DNA of 64,000 nt from DATJHM01 sp963777355 (GTDB taxonomy: Bacteria > Chloroflexota > Ktedonobacteria > Ktedonobacterales > Ktedonobacteraceae), in the NCBI GenBank assembly GCA_963777355.1, contig CAVZQK010000020.1:62001-126000 (forward strand), read 5' to 3'. The position numbers and the translations under genes were made by a program. The first letter of the stretch is position 1. Each line of letters opens with the position of its first letter. Below the pieces are notes generated by a model. The model did no database searches and was not told the origin of the DNA. It was given only the letters and a program-made list of their open reading frames with translations. This document shows, in pieces, positions 1 through 8,038 of this stretch.

Positions 1-178
1 CAGCCACCGAGGCGATCTCTTTCGTCGTCATCGCCTCATAGCCGCGCTGACTCAACAGATCAAGCGTGGCCGCAAGCACTGCCGCTCGCAGGCCATCCCC
101 TCGTTTCCCGACAGGTGCCTCGGAACGAGGGGATGGGGGCTTTTCTCTGGCTGATGGTTCATCTCTTCTTTTTTTCAT
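1..178 (-). CDS. TetR/AcrR family regulator, N-terminal part (cut by window edge)
   Basis: Read on the minus strand from the ATG at 178, this open frame runs off the left edge. It begins with a basic leader (MKKRRDEPSA) and then a TetR-type DNA-binding N-terminus: LRAAVLAATLDLLSQRGYEAM followed by TTKEIASVA, the usual start of the helix-turn-helix. The ligand-binding C-terminal domain lies outside the window. The gene is divergent from the amidohydrolase at 295. The space between them carries mirrored promoters and two identical palindromes, so this protein probably represses both itself and the amidohydrolase. The family is clear; the ligand cannot be inferred. Confidence 0.85.
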   Translation of the reverse strand, partial: MKKRRDEPSAREKPPSPRSEAPVGKRGDGLRAAVLAATLDLLSQRGYEAMTTKEIASVA

Positions 179-184
179 TCTCAG

Positions 185-249
185 AGTATACCAGGGGTTC
201 TTTAAGGGAGCAAGTACCACTTGCATTCTCACAGAATGGCTGGTATACT
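185..249. promoter_or_regulatory. Mirrored divergent promoters for TetR and amidohydrolase genes
   Basis: The plus-strand promoter reads TTGCAT (221-226), a 17-bp spacer and TATACT (244-249). The minus-strand promoter reads TTGCTC (213-208), a 17-bp spacer and TATACT (190-185). The two -10 regions form an inverted repeat (AGTATACCAG / CTGGTATACT), so the layout is almost symmetrical. Both -35 boxes overlap the ends of the palindrome at 210-224, as expected for coordinate repression of the two genes. Confidence 0.65.
210..224. promoter_or_regulatory. Operator 1, GCAAGT-N3-ACTTGC palindrome
   Basis: A perfect 6+3+6 inverted repeat overlaps the -35 boxes of both divergent promoters. An identical 15-bp copy lies at 256-270. 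Two identical palindromes in a TetR intergenic region are very probably the regulator's binding sites. Confidence 0.7.
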
Positions 250-255
250 ATGAAT

Positions 256-270
256 GCAAGTACCACTTGC
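256..270. promoter_or_regulatory. Operator 2, identical palindrome downstream of the + promoter
   Basis: This second exact copy of the 15-bp palindrome lies just after the plus-strand -10 box, near the expected transcription start, and 46 bp from the first copy. A repressor bound here would block escape of polymerase towards the amidohydrolase. Confidence 0.7.
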
Positions 271-294
271 TCTCATCAAGGAAGGAGAAAACTG

Positions 295-1294
295 ATGAAG
301 ATCATTACGCTGGAAGAGCATTTTGAAATAGCTGAAATCAAAAAAGCCGTGGCCAGGTTTCTTCCTGATTCCCGTGAACAATTCTATCAACCACCCACCA
401 AGCAACTTGAAGATCTGGGGGTTCATCGTCTGGCAGAGATGGATGCCATGGGCATTGATGTCCAGGTCCTCTCTCATACCTCGTCGGGGATACCATCGAT
501 CCCGGCAGCAGAGGCGGTTTCGCTGGCGCGAGAGATCAACGACCGGCTCGCGGCAGTCATTCGTACTCATCCTGACCGATTTGTGGGCCTTGCGACCCTG
601 CCCACGCCTGATCCAGAAGCTGCCGCTGCCGAATTGGAGAGGTCGGTGAACACTCTGGGTTTCAGGGGCGCGATAATTCATGGACAGACCAATGGTCGTT
701 TTCTGGACGATCCCGCGTTTCGCCCCATACTCGCAATGGCAGCCATACTTGATGTTCCCATTTACCTGCATCCTGCGCCCCCGCCCAAAGCTGTAGTGGA
801 AGCCTACTATGCTGGCTTTGGGCCTGCCGTCAGTGGAAGCTTTGCCACCTTTGGGTGGGGGTGGCACCTGGATACCGGTATTCATGCGCTACGCATGGTT
901 CTGGGAGGCGTCTTCGATCTTTATCCAGGTCTGCAAATCATTCTCGGTCACTGGGGAGAAATGATACCCTTCTACCTGGCTCGTTTTGCCGAGGCTCTCA
1001 CCCCGGCAGCCAGCCAGTTACAGCGGCCTGTGGCGGACTACTTCGTTCAGCAAATGTATGTCACTCCCAGCGGGATGTTTACGCTTCCCCCATTCTTGCT
1101 GGCCATGCAGGTAGTGGGAGCTGAGCGCATTCTGTATTCCGTTGATTATCCCTTTCACTTTCAGGAGGAGGCAAGCCAGAGCGTTTCTAGAGCATGCCCC
1201 AATCAGTCCTGCTGACAAAGAAAAAATTGCCCACAGCAACGTCGAAGGGCTGCTCAAACTTTCTTCGCTGTATCATAGCGATGTCGACAAATGA
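295..1294 (+). CDS. Amidohydrolase family 2 (ACMSD / resorcylate decarboxylase-like), one frameshift
   Basis: This is a TIM-barrel metal-dependent hydrolase or decarboxylase of the family that includes 2-amino-3-carboxymuconate semialdehyde and gamma-resorcylate decarboxylases. Visible motifs are LEEHF near the N-terminus (metal ligands), PIYLHPAPP and LGHWGEMIPF with the barrel histidines, and SVDYPF with the late aspartate. The ATG at 295 is chosen because AAGGAGA lies 5-10 bases upstream; the frame is open further upstream, across the promoter and operators. After SVDYPFHFQEEASQ (about 1175-1185) the frame shifts by one base. The expected C-terminus (FLEHAPISPADKEKIAHSN...) continues in the next frame to a TGA at 1292-1294. 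It is probably a small-molecule detoxification enzyme controlled by the divergent TetR protein; the substrate is unknown. Confidence 0.8.
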
Positions 1295-1350
1295 CATCAC
1301 TATTTCGTCTTGCCTCTCTTTCCAAGAGAGTTCTTATAGGAGATTTTTCT

Positions 1351-1461
1351 ATGCGTATCTTTGTTACTGGTGCGACCAGACACACCGGCACTTTCGTCGT
1401 AGCTGAGTCGCTTACTACTGGCCTTGATGAGGGCCGCTACTTTGAAGGGAAAGCGTCATGA
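1351..1461 (+). pseudogene. NAD(P)-binding oxidoreductase, N-terminal remnant (36 codons)
   Basis: The ATG at 1351 follows ATAGGAGATTTTTCT, a good ribosome site. The product opens with MRIFVTGATRHTGTFVVAE, the beta-alpha start of an NmrA/SDR-like nucleotide-binding fold with a GATxxTG variant of the glycine motif. It stops after 36 codons, so everything beyond the first Rossmann unit is missing. The TGA (1459-1461) overlaps the ATG of the patatin gene (1458-1460), giving an ATGA junction. It is most likely a deletion remnant; it could also act by chance as a leader peptide coupling translation of the next gene. Confidence 0.55.
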
Positions 1462-2385
1462 AACAGCAGCAACATCAGATAGAAACGATCGGCACTTCGC
1501 AGGTCGAGCGTGCTCTCGTTCTCAGCGGCGGCGGTCCGGTTGGATACGCCTGGATGGCGGGTCTGGTCGGAGGTCTGGCCGCTCATGATGTTGACCTTGA
1601 CCGTGCGGAGCTCATCGTTGGAACCTCCGCAGGTTCCATTGTCGGTGCCCAACTTGCTCTCGGTCTGGATGTCGCGGCCCTCTGGCCGAAACGAACCGGC
1701 ACTCCGAGCTAAACATCTACTTGTCCGCTGGCCCCGGACTCGGAAACCAGCTCGTCGAATGGGTCAACGCCGCCCACGCCGCAAATCCCGACGAGGCGCG
1801 AGCAGCAATCGGCCGCAAAGCATTGGCGGCAGCGACCATTGGTGAAGACGCCTTCGTGGCAATGTCAGGGTTCTCGGTGCTCGCAGGACGGGAATGGCCG
1901 CCAACGTTTCGCGCTACAGCGGTCAGCACGACCACCGGCCAACTGGTCACATGGTCCAGGAACTCCCACGTTGACCTTGCAAGAGCGCTCGCTGCGAGTT
2001 CCTCATCCCAGGACTCACTCCACCAGTGACGCTGAACGGAGACCGCTACATGGACGGGGGCGTGCGCAGTTCGCTGAACGCAGACCTGGCCGCCGGGGCC
2101 CGTTCCGTTCTTGTGGTGGCGTGCTTCTCCCTTACTCCACCCGATGGCGTCGACGCGAACCTGCGGCATCGGTATGAAGATTTCTCTCAAGAGCTTGACA
2201 CCATTAGAGCCACTGGCGGATCGCTGGAAATCATTGAGCCAGGACCGGAATTCTTACGTCTCAGCGGCTACGGCAGCCGTCTTCTGGACATCAACTTGAT
2301 GTCCGAGGCGGTTCAGATCGGACGACGACAGGCGATGATTGAATCCGCTCGATCTCGGATCTTGGGCCTAAATGGGAGAAGCTAG
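1458..2385 (+). pseudogene. Patatin-like phospholipase/esterase, two frameshifts
   Basis: Patatin-fold serine hydrolases use a Ser-Asp dyad. The first segment shows the oxyanion loop GGGPVGYAW and the nucleophile elbow GTSAGS. The last segment shows YMDGGVRS, the DGG motif with the catalytic aspartate. These lie in different frames: breaks occur near 1690-1715 and near 1990-2005, where ALAAS should run on to EFLIPGLTPPVTLNG. Each piece is well conserved, so the gene is either recently broken or mis-sequenced. It may follow the SDR remnant in an operon. The substrate is probably an acyl ester or lipid, cytoplasmic, with no signal peptide. Confidence 0.75.
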
Positions 2386-2530
2386 CAGAGAATGCCCAGA
2401 TACGATTTTTGATCTGTCAGGTCCATATCATGTAGCTGGCATCTCAAGCCCATTCGTGCTGTTTGACTCAATTCTCGAGTGGCGGCCAGATTTCCCTGGA
2501 CTGATCGTGGATCTGAAGGAGGGCTACTAG
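2372..2530 (+). CDS. Short ORF of unknown function (52 aa), doubtful
   Basis: This frame starts at an ATG overlapping the end of the patatin gene and codes for 52 residues ending in LEWRPDFPGLIVDLKEGY. I do not recognise it. The composition looks protein-like, but there is no clear ribosome site and it may be a fragment of a deleted gene. It lies just before the IS66 remnant, in a region rich in gene debris. Confidence 0.2.
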   Translation: MGEASRECPDTIFDLSGPYHVAGISSPFVLFDSILEWRPDFPGLIVDLKEGY

Positions 2531-2745
2531 GGATCACTATGTGCGAGAAATGAAGCAGAAACCTTCAGAACCGTAAATCAAACGCCGTTTTCGGCTTAGC
2601 GGAAACATCCTGGCTCATTTTCGCTGCGAGAAGTCTTAGCAGGAATTCTTGGGCTCTCCCGCACTTTGCGTGAAAGTTTTAGCATATCTGAGATGCCGAA
2701 ACTGTTCAGACTTGACCTCTCTGATAGACTCATATCATGAAATGA

Positions 2746-3154
2746 GAGGAAGAAGTCGCCCAACTTCGGGCAGAAAACCAAGCATTGCGAGAAGCACTCC
2801 TGCAGACCCAGGAGGTATTGAGTCGTGCTCTGGCCCATATTGAGGAACTGGAAAAGCTGAAAACGCCACCGCCAGCCTTTGTCAAAGCGAATGTGAAAAA
2901 GCCGCAAGCGCAAGAATCGAACACGTGTGGCACAACAACACGCCTTTGAGCAGCGATTGGGCGAACTCTGCAAGCCCTTTCTGCGAGAAGACGTTCCTCA
3001 ACAGACCCTCTACAAGCGAGTGGAGAGCTTTTTGCCTGAACTCTTTATCTTTGTGGCTCTTCCAGGGGTTCCCGCTCACAATAACCTTGCCGAGCGTAAT
3101 TGGGCGTCCTTGAATATTACAGGACGCCCAATAGGTCTCTTGAATCTGCATTAG
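2746..3154 (+). pseudogene. IS66-family transposase remnant
   Basis: Two conserved ends of an IS66 TnpC transposase are present without the DDE catalytic middle. The first part (about 2746-2930) carries a coiled-coil leader LRAENQALREALLQTQE and LEKLKTPPPAFVKANVKK, typical of the TnpC N-terminus. The second part (from 2927, in another frame) carries FEQRLGELCKPFLRED and GVPAHNNLAERNWASLN, corresponding to the NNLAER motif near the TnpC C-terminus. The intervening zinc finger and most of the catalytic core are deleted. A stop codon precedes the first part, so no start remains. Confidence 0.75.
3099..3132. repeat. Perfect 12-bp inverted repeat with 10-nt loop inside the IS66 remnant
   Basis: ATTGGGCGTCCT (3099-3110) and AGGACGCCCAAT (3121-3132) are exact reverse complements around a 10-base loop. 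The repeat falls just where the protein departs from the usual IS66 C-terminus (after NNLAER), so it may be an inverted duplication made when the element decayed. It has no T-run, so it is not a classic terminator. Confidence 0.6.
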
Positions 3155-3582
3155 GAAGGAATGACCCCTATTTGTTGCAACAAGTGGAGTGTATCTGCAC
3201 ATAACCAATATTCGACGATTTTTCCCGCTTCGACGCGAAAAAGATCCATCCCCGCATACTCGATATGTTTCCCCACTGCGCTAGACGAAGCTCCTGGGAT
3301 GCCGCCTTGATACATCGCGCGAAAGAGCCAGCGACCAGCAATGTAATCTTCATCCACGATAGGACCAACAGTGGTTGTAAAACTGTAGTCAGTGAAGGCT
3401 GCTGCTGTCGCAACGATCCACTGCTTCAGCTCATCAGGGCCATGCACTTCAGGAGGACTATTGCCGATGGGAGCAAAATGCGCGACGAAATTGGGCGCGA
3501 TGATTTCATCAACGGTGGACAGGTCGCCATTCCATACTTCACTCCAGGATTTCCAGAGGTCTTTATTGGTCTGTGAAGACAT
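3151..3582 (-). CDS. SnoaL-like / ester cyclase family protein
   Basis: This is a 143-residue NTF2-fold protein (MSSQTNKDLWKSWSEVWNG...). It has the family pattern FVAHFAP, a central AAFTDYSFTTT segment, IAGRWLFRAMYQG and the closing GKIVEYWLCADTLHLLQQIG. Such proteins act as small cyclases or isomerases or bind hydrophobic ligands. The start at 3582 gives the usual length; an in-frame ATG at 3618 would add 12 basic residues overlapping the upstream stop. The gene lies 36 bp downstream of the medium-chain oxidoreductase and is almost certainly co-transcribed with it under the TetR protein at 4830. Confidence 0.8.
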   Translation of the reverse strand: MSSQTNKDLWKSWSEVWNGDLSTVDEIIAPNFVAHFAPIGNSPPEVHGPDELKQWIVATAAAFTDYSFTTTVGPIVDEDYIAGRWLFRAMYQGGIPGASSSAVGKHIEYAGMDLFRVEAGKIVEYWLCADTLHLLQQIGVIPS

Positions 3583-3618
3583 GTGTTCTTTCTTTTCTTT
3601 CGAGAGCGTACGACCCAC

Positions 3619-4683
3619 TCAGGCCATGCCGGGAACCAGCACGACTTTGCCCACCATCTTGCCCGACTCTGTCTGGCGCATTGCTTCAGCCGCCTGCTCC
3701 AGCGGCAGACGACTGGCGACTCGCGCCTGAATACGCCCTTGAGCAAGCAGGGCGAACACTTGCGTCAGTGCCTCATGGAGCTTCCGATGAAACTCTTGCG
3801 GGTGGCGCGTTTTGCCACTATTGACGTCGTAGAAGTGCGCGTGGCGTCCATTCGGCAGGACGTTCCACAGGTATAGCTGGCCCAGCAGAAGAATGAACAA
3901 CATAATCATTGATTCGTTGCCGTCGCGCTTGGAGAGCATGGAGTAGGATACCAGTGTGCCGCCAGGACCGAGCATCCGCCACGAGTTGTGGATGCTCTTG
4001 CCCCCAAGATGATCGAAGACCGCATCAACTCCATTGGGTGCGAGCGCACGAACCTGGGCTACAAGGTCATCAGCGTGGTAGTCGAGGGGCTCAGCACCCA
4101 GCGCACGCACTACGTCGTGCTTCGTGGGGGAAGCAGTCCCGATCACTCGCACACCAGCGATGCGAGCAAGCTGCACAAGCAGGACGCCCACACCGCCCGT
4201 CGCGCCATGTACGACGATGGTCTGCCCAGAGCGCACCTTCGCCATATCGTGCAGCATCTGCCAGGCAGTTGCACCGTTGACAACTGCCGTCTCTGCCTCG
4301 GCAGCATCTAATCCACTGGGCACGGGGACGAGATCGGCAGCCGGTAGCACGATATAGTCGGACCAGCCTCCGGTCTTCGTTAGTGCCGCCACTCGTTGCC
4401 CAACCGCGACCTCAGTCACTACGGGACCAAGCGTGGTCACGATACCCACCAGATCGTAGCCCGGCACGAAAGGGAAGGAAGGTTGGCCCGGATAGCGTCC
4501 GCGACGCATCGCCGTCTCCGCGAACGATACCCCCGACGCCTCGACTCGCACCAGCACCTCACCAGTGCCAGGCGCTGGCAACTCTCGGTGCCGCACCTGC
4601 AACGTTTCCGGCTCACCCACCCCTGACAAAACGATTTCCGTCGCTATCACCGCTCCACTCTCAGTATGGATATGTGAAGACAT
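3619..4683 (-). CDS. Zinc-independent quinone oxidoreductase (MDR superfamily)
   Basis: This is a 354-residue medium-chain dehydrogenase/reductase of the NADPH:quinone oxidoreductase branch. The N-terminal GroES-like domain has GTGEVLVRVEASGVSFAE and FPFVPGYDLVGIV. The Rossmann domain has VVHGATGGVGVLLVQLA (residues about 157-174), which matches the AxxGGVG nucleotide site, then DAVFDHLGG. Structural zinc cysteines are absent, as is usual in this branch. It is divergent from the TetR gene at 4830, and paired operators fill the gap. Together with the SnoaL protein it suggests a response to electrophiles or quinones. Confidence 0.88.
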   Translation of the reverse strand: MSSHIHTESGAVIATEIVLSGVGEPETLQVRHRELPAPGTGEVLVRVEASGVSFAETAMRRGRYPGQPSFPFVPGYDLVGIVTTLGPVVTEVAVGQRVAALTKTGGWSDYIVLPAADLVPVPSGLDAAEAETAVVNGATAWQMLHDMAKVRSGQTIVVHGATGGVGVLLVQLARIAGVRVIGTASPTKHDVVRALGAEPLDYHADDLVAQVRALAPNGVDAVFDHLGGKSIHNSWRMLGPGGTLVSYSMLSKRDGNESMIMLFILLLGQLYLWNVLPNGRHAHFYDVNSGKTRHPQEFHRKLHEALTQVFALLAQGRIQARVASRLPLEQAAEAMRQTESGKMVGKVVLVPGMA

Positions 4684-4725
4684 TGAGGTTTCCTCTCTTT
4701 ACATCAAAGCCAGTTCTTGGTATTA

Positions 4726-4778
4726 TTACGAATAAGTCGTCGTAAACATAAAGCAATTATACGAGTAACATGTCGTAT
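4726..4778. promoter_or_regulatory. Two TACGA-N8-TCGTA operators for the TetR regulator
   Basis: TTACGA-N8-TCGTAA occupies 4726-4745 and ATACGA-N8-TCGTAT occupies 4759-4778. They are two 20-bp palindromes with the same half-site and centres 33 bp apart, about three helical turns. They fill the gap between the divergent oxidoreductase and TetR genes, so they are very probably the binding sites through which the TetR protein controls both. Confidence 0.7.
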
Positions 4779-4829
4779 TGTCAAGGACTTCTGAGAAGAA
4801 GTTCCTTCCGTTTGCAGAAGAGGTGGTTC

Positions 4830-5450
4830 ATGGGAGAAAATCAGGAACGCCGTCAGGCTCATCGCCAAAAGCGGGGTGTGCTCCGTGTGGAAGAAATCCT
4901 TTCCGCTGCCGGAGTACTCTTTGCTGAGGTTGGCTACGACAAGGTGACGACCAATATGATCGCTGCTCGTGCAGGTATTTCACCGGGTTCGCTCTATCAG
5001 TTTTTTCCGAATAAAGAAGCCATTACGCAGGCATTTGCAGCAGAGGCGACCAGACAACTTCACCAGGTCTATGACATCATTCTTTCGCCAGAAGAAATTA
5101 CCTTACCTTTCCGGGATTTTCTCGATGCCTTTATTGAGAGGCTTGTTGCCTTTAATCGGAACTGCCCTGGCTATCTTGCACTTGAGATTGGATCAACCGT
5201 CTCTCCGCCACTGGCTTCCGCCTTAGTTGATTTACGCCAGGGTCTCCTGGCCCGCCAGGATGCGATCCTGGCCGCCTATTGGCCTCAAAGTACACAGGAG
5301 CAACGGCAGATTCCTCTCCTCGTCTCCTATCGTCTTTTTCTCGCCTTACTTCCTCTAGCACTGCAAGGCGAGGAGGAACAGCAGAGGGCCATCGTGCGTG
5401 AAATGAAAGTGGTTTTGTATCGGTATTTGGAGCAAATTGTGTCTATGTAG
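4830..5450 (+). CDS. TetR/AcrR family transcriptional regulator
   Basis: The product is 206 residues starting at MGENQERRQAHRQKR. The DNA-binding domain reads RVEEILSAAGVLFAEVGYDKV then TTNMIAARAGISPGSLYQFFPNKEAI, the standard TetR helix-turn-helix. The C-terminal half is helical and resembles TetR_C domains. The ATG at 4830 is preferred because AGAGGTGG lies just upstream; the ATG 60 bases earlier would fall within the operator at 4759-4778. It is likely a repressor of the divergent oxidoreductase/SnoaL pair and of itself. Confidence 0.9.
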   Translation: MGENQERRQAHRQKRGVLRVEEILSAAGVLFAEVGYDKVTTNMIAARAGISPGSLYQFFPNKEAITQAFAAEATRQLHQVYDIILSPEEITLPFRDFLDAFIERLVAFNRNCPGYLALEIGSTVSPPLASALVDLRQGLLARQDAILAAYWPQSTQEQRQIPLLVSYRLFLALLPLALQGEEEQQRAIVREMKVVLYRYLEQIVSM

Positions 5451-5561
5451 TGTAAATCCCAGCAGGATTAATCCTCTCCATATAACCAAACGCTTCTCTC
5501 GCTGCGAGAAAGGGAGCGTCACCGGCTTTCGTAGGGACATGATGAAGCGTGCAGCCAGCGT

Positions 5562-5645
5562 TCCTCCGCAGAGAGATCCTCGCCCGCACGCGTAATCGTG
5601 TCCTCCTCCGCAGAGAGATCCTCGCTCGCACGCGTAATCGTGTCC
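5562..5645. repeat. 42-bp tandem repeat, two copies
   Basis: Two near-identical 42-bp units (5562-5603 and 5604-5645) are followed by the first bases of a third. The only clear difference is one C/T. Each unit holds CGCACGCGTAATCG. The unit length is a multiple of three and a minus-strand frame stays open through it, but I see no other evidence of coding. It lies between the TetR gene and the 3' end of the GT28 gene. Confidence 0.7.
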
Positions 5646-5709
5646 TCCTCGCCCAGCGCTTCCCTCCCCCTGCAAAAATGTCTCCGGGTGTGAAAGAGGT
5701 CCCTTCCCC

Positions 5710-6807
5710 TCAAACAATCAACGCACGAATAACAGACACAATCCCGCCCATTGCCTCCACATTCCAGGCCCAATACGCCTCAACGCTCCGTCGCACCTCC
5801 AGAAACTCATCCTTACCTCCTACAAGATGCAGCAGCAACTCCCCTTGCTCCTCCGGCGTCAGAGCGACCCAGCCCAATCCATGCCGCCGAATAAACTCCA
5901 GATTCGCCTGCTCCTGACCCGGTATGTACGTAGTGGCAATAAATGGTTTCCCCAGCGCAACACTCTCAAAAAGCATATTTGGTCCCGCCTTCCCCATCAC
6001 TACATCCGCAGCAGCCATATAAGCGGCAATATCCCGCGTAAAGGGCAGCGCATACAGGCGTGGTCGCGCACGAAAGCGCTCATATAATCTCTGGTTAGTC
6101 CCCGTAGCCAGAATCACCTGCACCTCTTCGCTTGCCTGCAAAACTCGCTCAACCGTCTGCGCAAATTTGGCCGCACCCTCACCCCCACCCTGCAAAAAAA
6201 TCGTGAAGCGCTCCGCATCCAGTCCTAGACTCCTCAAAAAATCCGCTCGCACCTGCCTCTGTGGCCTGAGAAATTGTCCCCGTACGGGCCAGCCCACCAG
6301 GTGGACTCGCTCAGCCTGAAAACCATTTTCTATTGCCTGCCGATACGTCTCACGCGTAGGCGCAAACGTAGCCTCAGCCTCTCGTTCGGTCAACCACGAG
6401 GCATGCACACCATTTGGGTCCGCAAATAACAGTACCAGAGGAATCGTCAGATGCAGCCGCTTCAACACCTGCGCCACTTCATAGGAAAGAAAAGGATATG
6501 TGGTAATAATCACAGCAGGCCGCAGCCGTGCAATTAGCGTGGAGAGTCTGCGTGCCACAAAGACCGTAAAAAGGCGATGGGCTAAAAGCGCCTGCCGGGG
6601 CGTATCCGTCCGCCGAAACTCTGCCGCCCACAACCAGAGCGCGTAACGACTGACCAGACGATAATGGAGATGAATAAAACCAGGCTGAGGATCAGCTATC
6701 TCTATCTGAAAATCTTGCTCAAGCAGGTCCTGCAACGCCCCTGCCAGACTAATATGGCCGCCCCCCGTCTTTGAGGTCAAAATCAAGATCGTTGGACGCT
6801 CAATCAT
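5710..6807 (-). CDS. GT28-type glycosyltransferase (MGDG synthase / processive diacylglycerol glucosyltransferase-like)
   Basis: This is a 365-residue GT-B enzyme. The N-terminal ILILTSKTGGGHISLAGALQDLL matches the GGGH motif of MGDG synthases and UgtP-like glycolipid glycosyltransferases. FADPNGVHASWL and ERVHLVGWPVRGQFL follow in the lipid-acceptor half. The C-terminal nucleotide-sugar half has FLQGGGEGAAKFAQ, then DVVMGKAGPNMLFESVALGKPFI and IPGQEQANLEFI, the donor-binding signature. It probably acts at the inner membrane face to make glycolipids. The ATG at 6807 is preceded by GGGAAGAG. It is transcribed alone, with a long upstream gap. Confidence 0.85.
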   Translation of the reverse strand: MIERPTILILTSKTGGGHISLAGALQDLLEQDFQIEIADPQPGFIHLHYRLVSRYALWLWAAEFRRTDTPRQALLAHRLFTVFVARRLSTLIARLRPAVIITTYPFLSYEVAQVLKRLHLTIPLVLLFADPNGVHASWLTEREAEATFAPTRETYRQAIENGFQAERVHLVGWPVRGQFLRPQRQVRADFLRSLGLDAERFTIFLQGGGEGAAKFAQTVERVLQASEEVQVILATGTNQRLYERFRARPRLYALPFTRDIAAYMAAADVVMGKAGPNMLFESVALGKPFIATTYIPGQEQANLEFIRRHGLGWVALTPEEQGELLLHLVGGKDEFLEVRRSVEAYWAWNVEAMGGIVSVIRALIV

Positions 6808-7032
6808 ATGTACTCTTCCCTACAAATACGTTTATAACTACCAATTAATTGACCCCTGCCCACCCTCAAGCAAGCACAGTATAGCATAGCATAACCACCC
6901 ATCCCCACAACCTCTACAACTTAACAGGTTTTCTCTGCTACTTCCCAGGCAACCTGTTCGTTATCATAATAGAAACTCTGGGAGCATATTGTGAGGATGA
7001 GACATTTGACAGATTTGAGAGCGTTGTAAATT

Positions 7033-7924
7033 ATGTTACGTTATCAACTCGAAGGACAGGGTCCTCCACTACTTCTTATTCATGGCTGGGGAGTCACGTA
7101 TACGGTCTGGCAAAAGTTACTCCCGTTCCTAAAACCCTATTTCCAACTGATTATGATTGAATTGCCGGGCAATGGCGCTTCGCCCGATGTTGATCCAGAC
7201 ATCCCCTACTATCTTGCTTGTGCGGAGACTATCGACGAGGTTCGCCAATATCTGGGCATCGATCAATGGTCGATTCTAGCCTATTCTTCTGGTACCCGCG
7301 CTGCTGAGGCTTATATCCAGCGCTACGCCCAACAGGTCATTCGCTCGGTTTTTCTTTGCCCTATCTATCTAAGCGAAATGTTTTCTCTGGCCCTCCGCGT
7401 CCTCGATAATATGCTCCCTCGCCCAACGTTCGAGCCTCTTCGCCAATGGATCTTCTCTGACTGGCGTCTCTATGGCCTGATTCTGGCCCTGGGCTTTAAT
7501 GGACGACGACACGATTTTACGAATACCTGGAAAAATGAGATTGAATTGCAGCGCATTGAGAATTCTGCTACGTATGCTCTGCGAACTCCCTGGCAAAGGC
7601 CGCGCTCCCTTCGAGCTGCCTGCTATCCCTACTCTGTTTATCTGGGGCAGCTATGATACTCTGACCGCCCGCCCACGCCACCCACGCCCCAACGATATCT
7701 TTATCCCTGCCAATCACAGCGCCCCTATGCTGGCCCCCCGCTACGTCGCTGAGGCAGTTATTCCCTTCCTCCAGGAAGGTCGTTATCTGCCTCTCGGTAA
7801 GCGTAAACGCACACGCTGGCGCTCACGCTCGCGCTATCGATCAGAGACACTGATTCGAGAACCACGTCACTCAGCACGCTCGCTACCTTTAATTATGCAC
7901 AACAGGCAGCATTCAAAAAGCTAG
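7033..7924 (+). CDS. Alpha/beta hydrolase, one frameshift
   Basis: The first segment has LLLIHGWGVTYTVWQ (oxyanion HG), IELPGNGASP and ILAYSSGTRAAEAY, in which the second serine sits in a nucleophile elbow (S-x-S-S-G type). Around 7565-7585 the frame shifts by one. The second segment then supplies LPAIPTLFIWGSYDTLT (acid) and FIPANHSAPMLAPRYVAEAV (histidine), completing the triad. The tail after LQEGRYLPL is basic and low in complexity. The two halves together have normal family length, so the gene is either freshly broken or mis-sequenced. The substrate is unknown. Confidence 0.75.
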
Positions 7925-7959
7925 CTGCTCCCTTCACGCTTACTAAAAAGCGGCAATTC

Positions 7960-8016
7960 AAAAACGGCTGCTAAATTGATCTCGCTCTGAGGCGAGCTGT
8001 TTTAGGAGCCGTTTTT
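7960..8016. terminator. Bidirectional intrinsic terminator between convergent genes
   Basis: AAAAACGGCTGCTAAA (7960-7975) pairs with TTTAGGAGCCGTTTTT (8001-8016) with one mismatch, and an inner stem CTCGC/GCGAG caps it. It is flanked by A-runs and T-runs on opposite sides, so it can work in both directions between the hydrolase (ending 7924) and the minus-strand gene ending at 8039. Confidence 0.8.
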
Positions 8017-8038
8017 ACCCATTCACCAGGATCTGCTC

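Noticed and set aside
229..885. 218-codon minus-strand frame over the amidohydrolase
   Set aside because: It is the antisense of a well-conserved gene and has no family features.
5519..5773. Minus-strand frame coding repeats of EEDTITRA
   Set aside because: It arises from the 42-bp tandem repeat, runs into the GT28 C-terminus in another frame and lacks a start signal.
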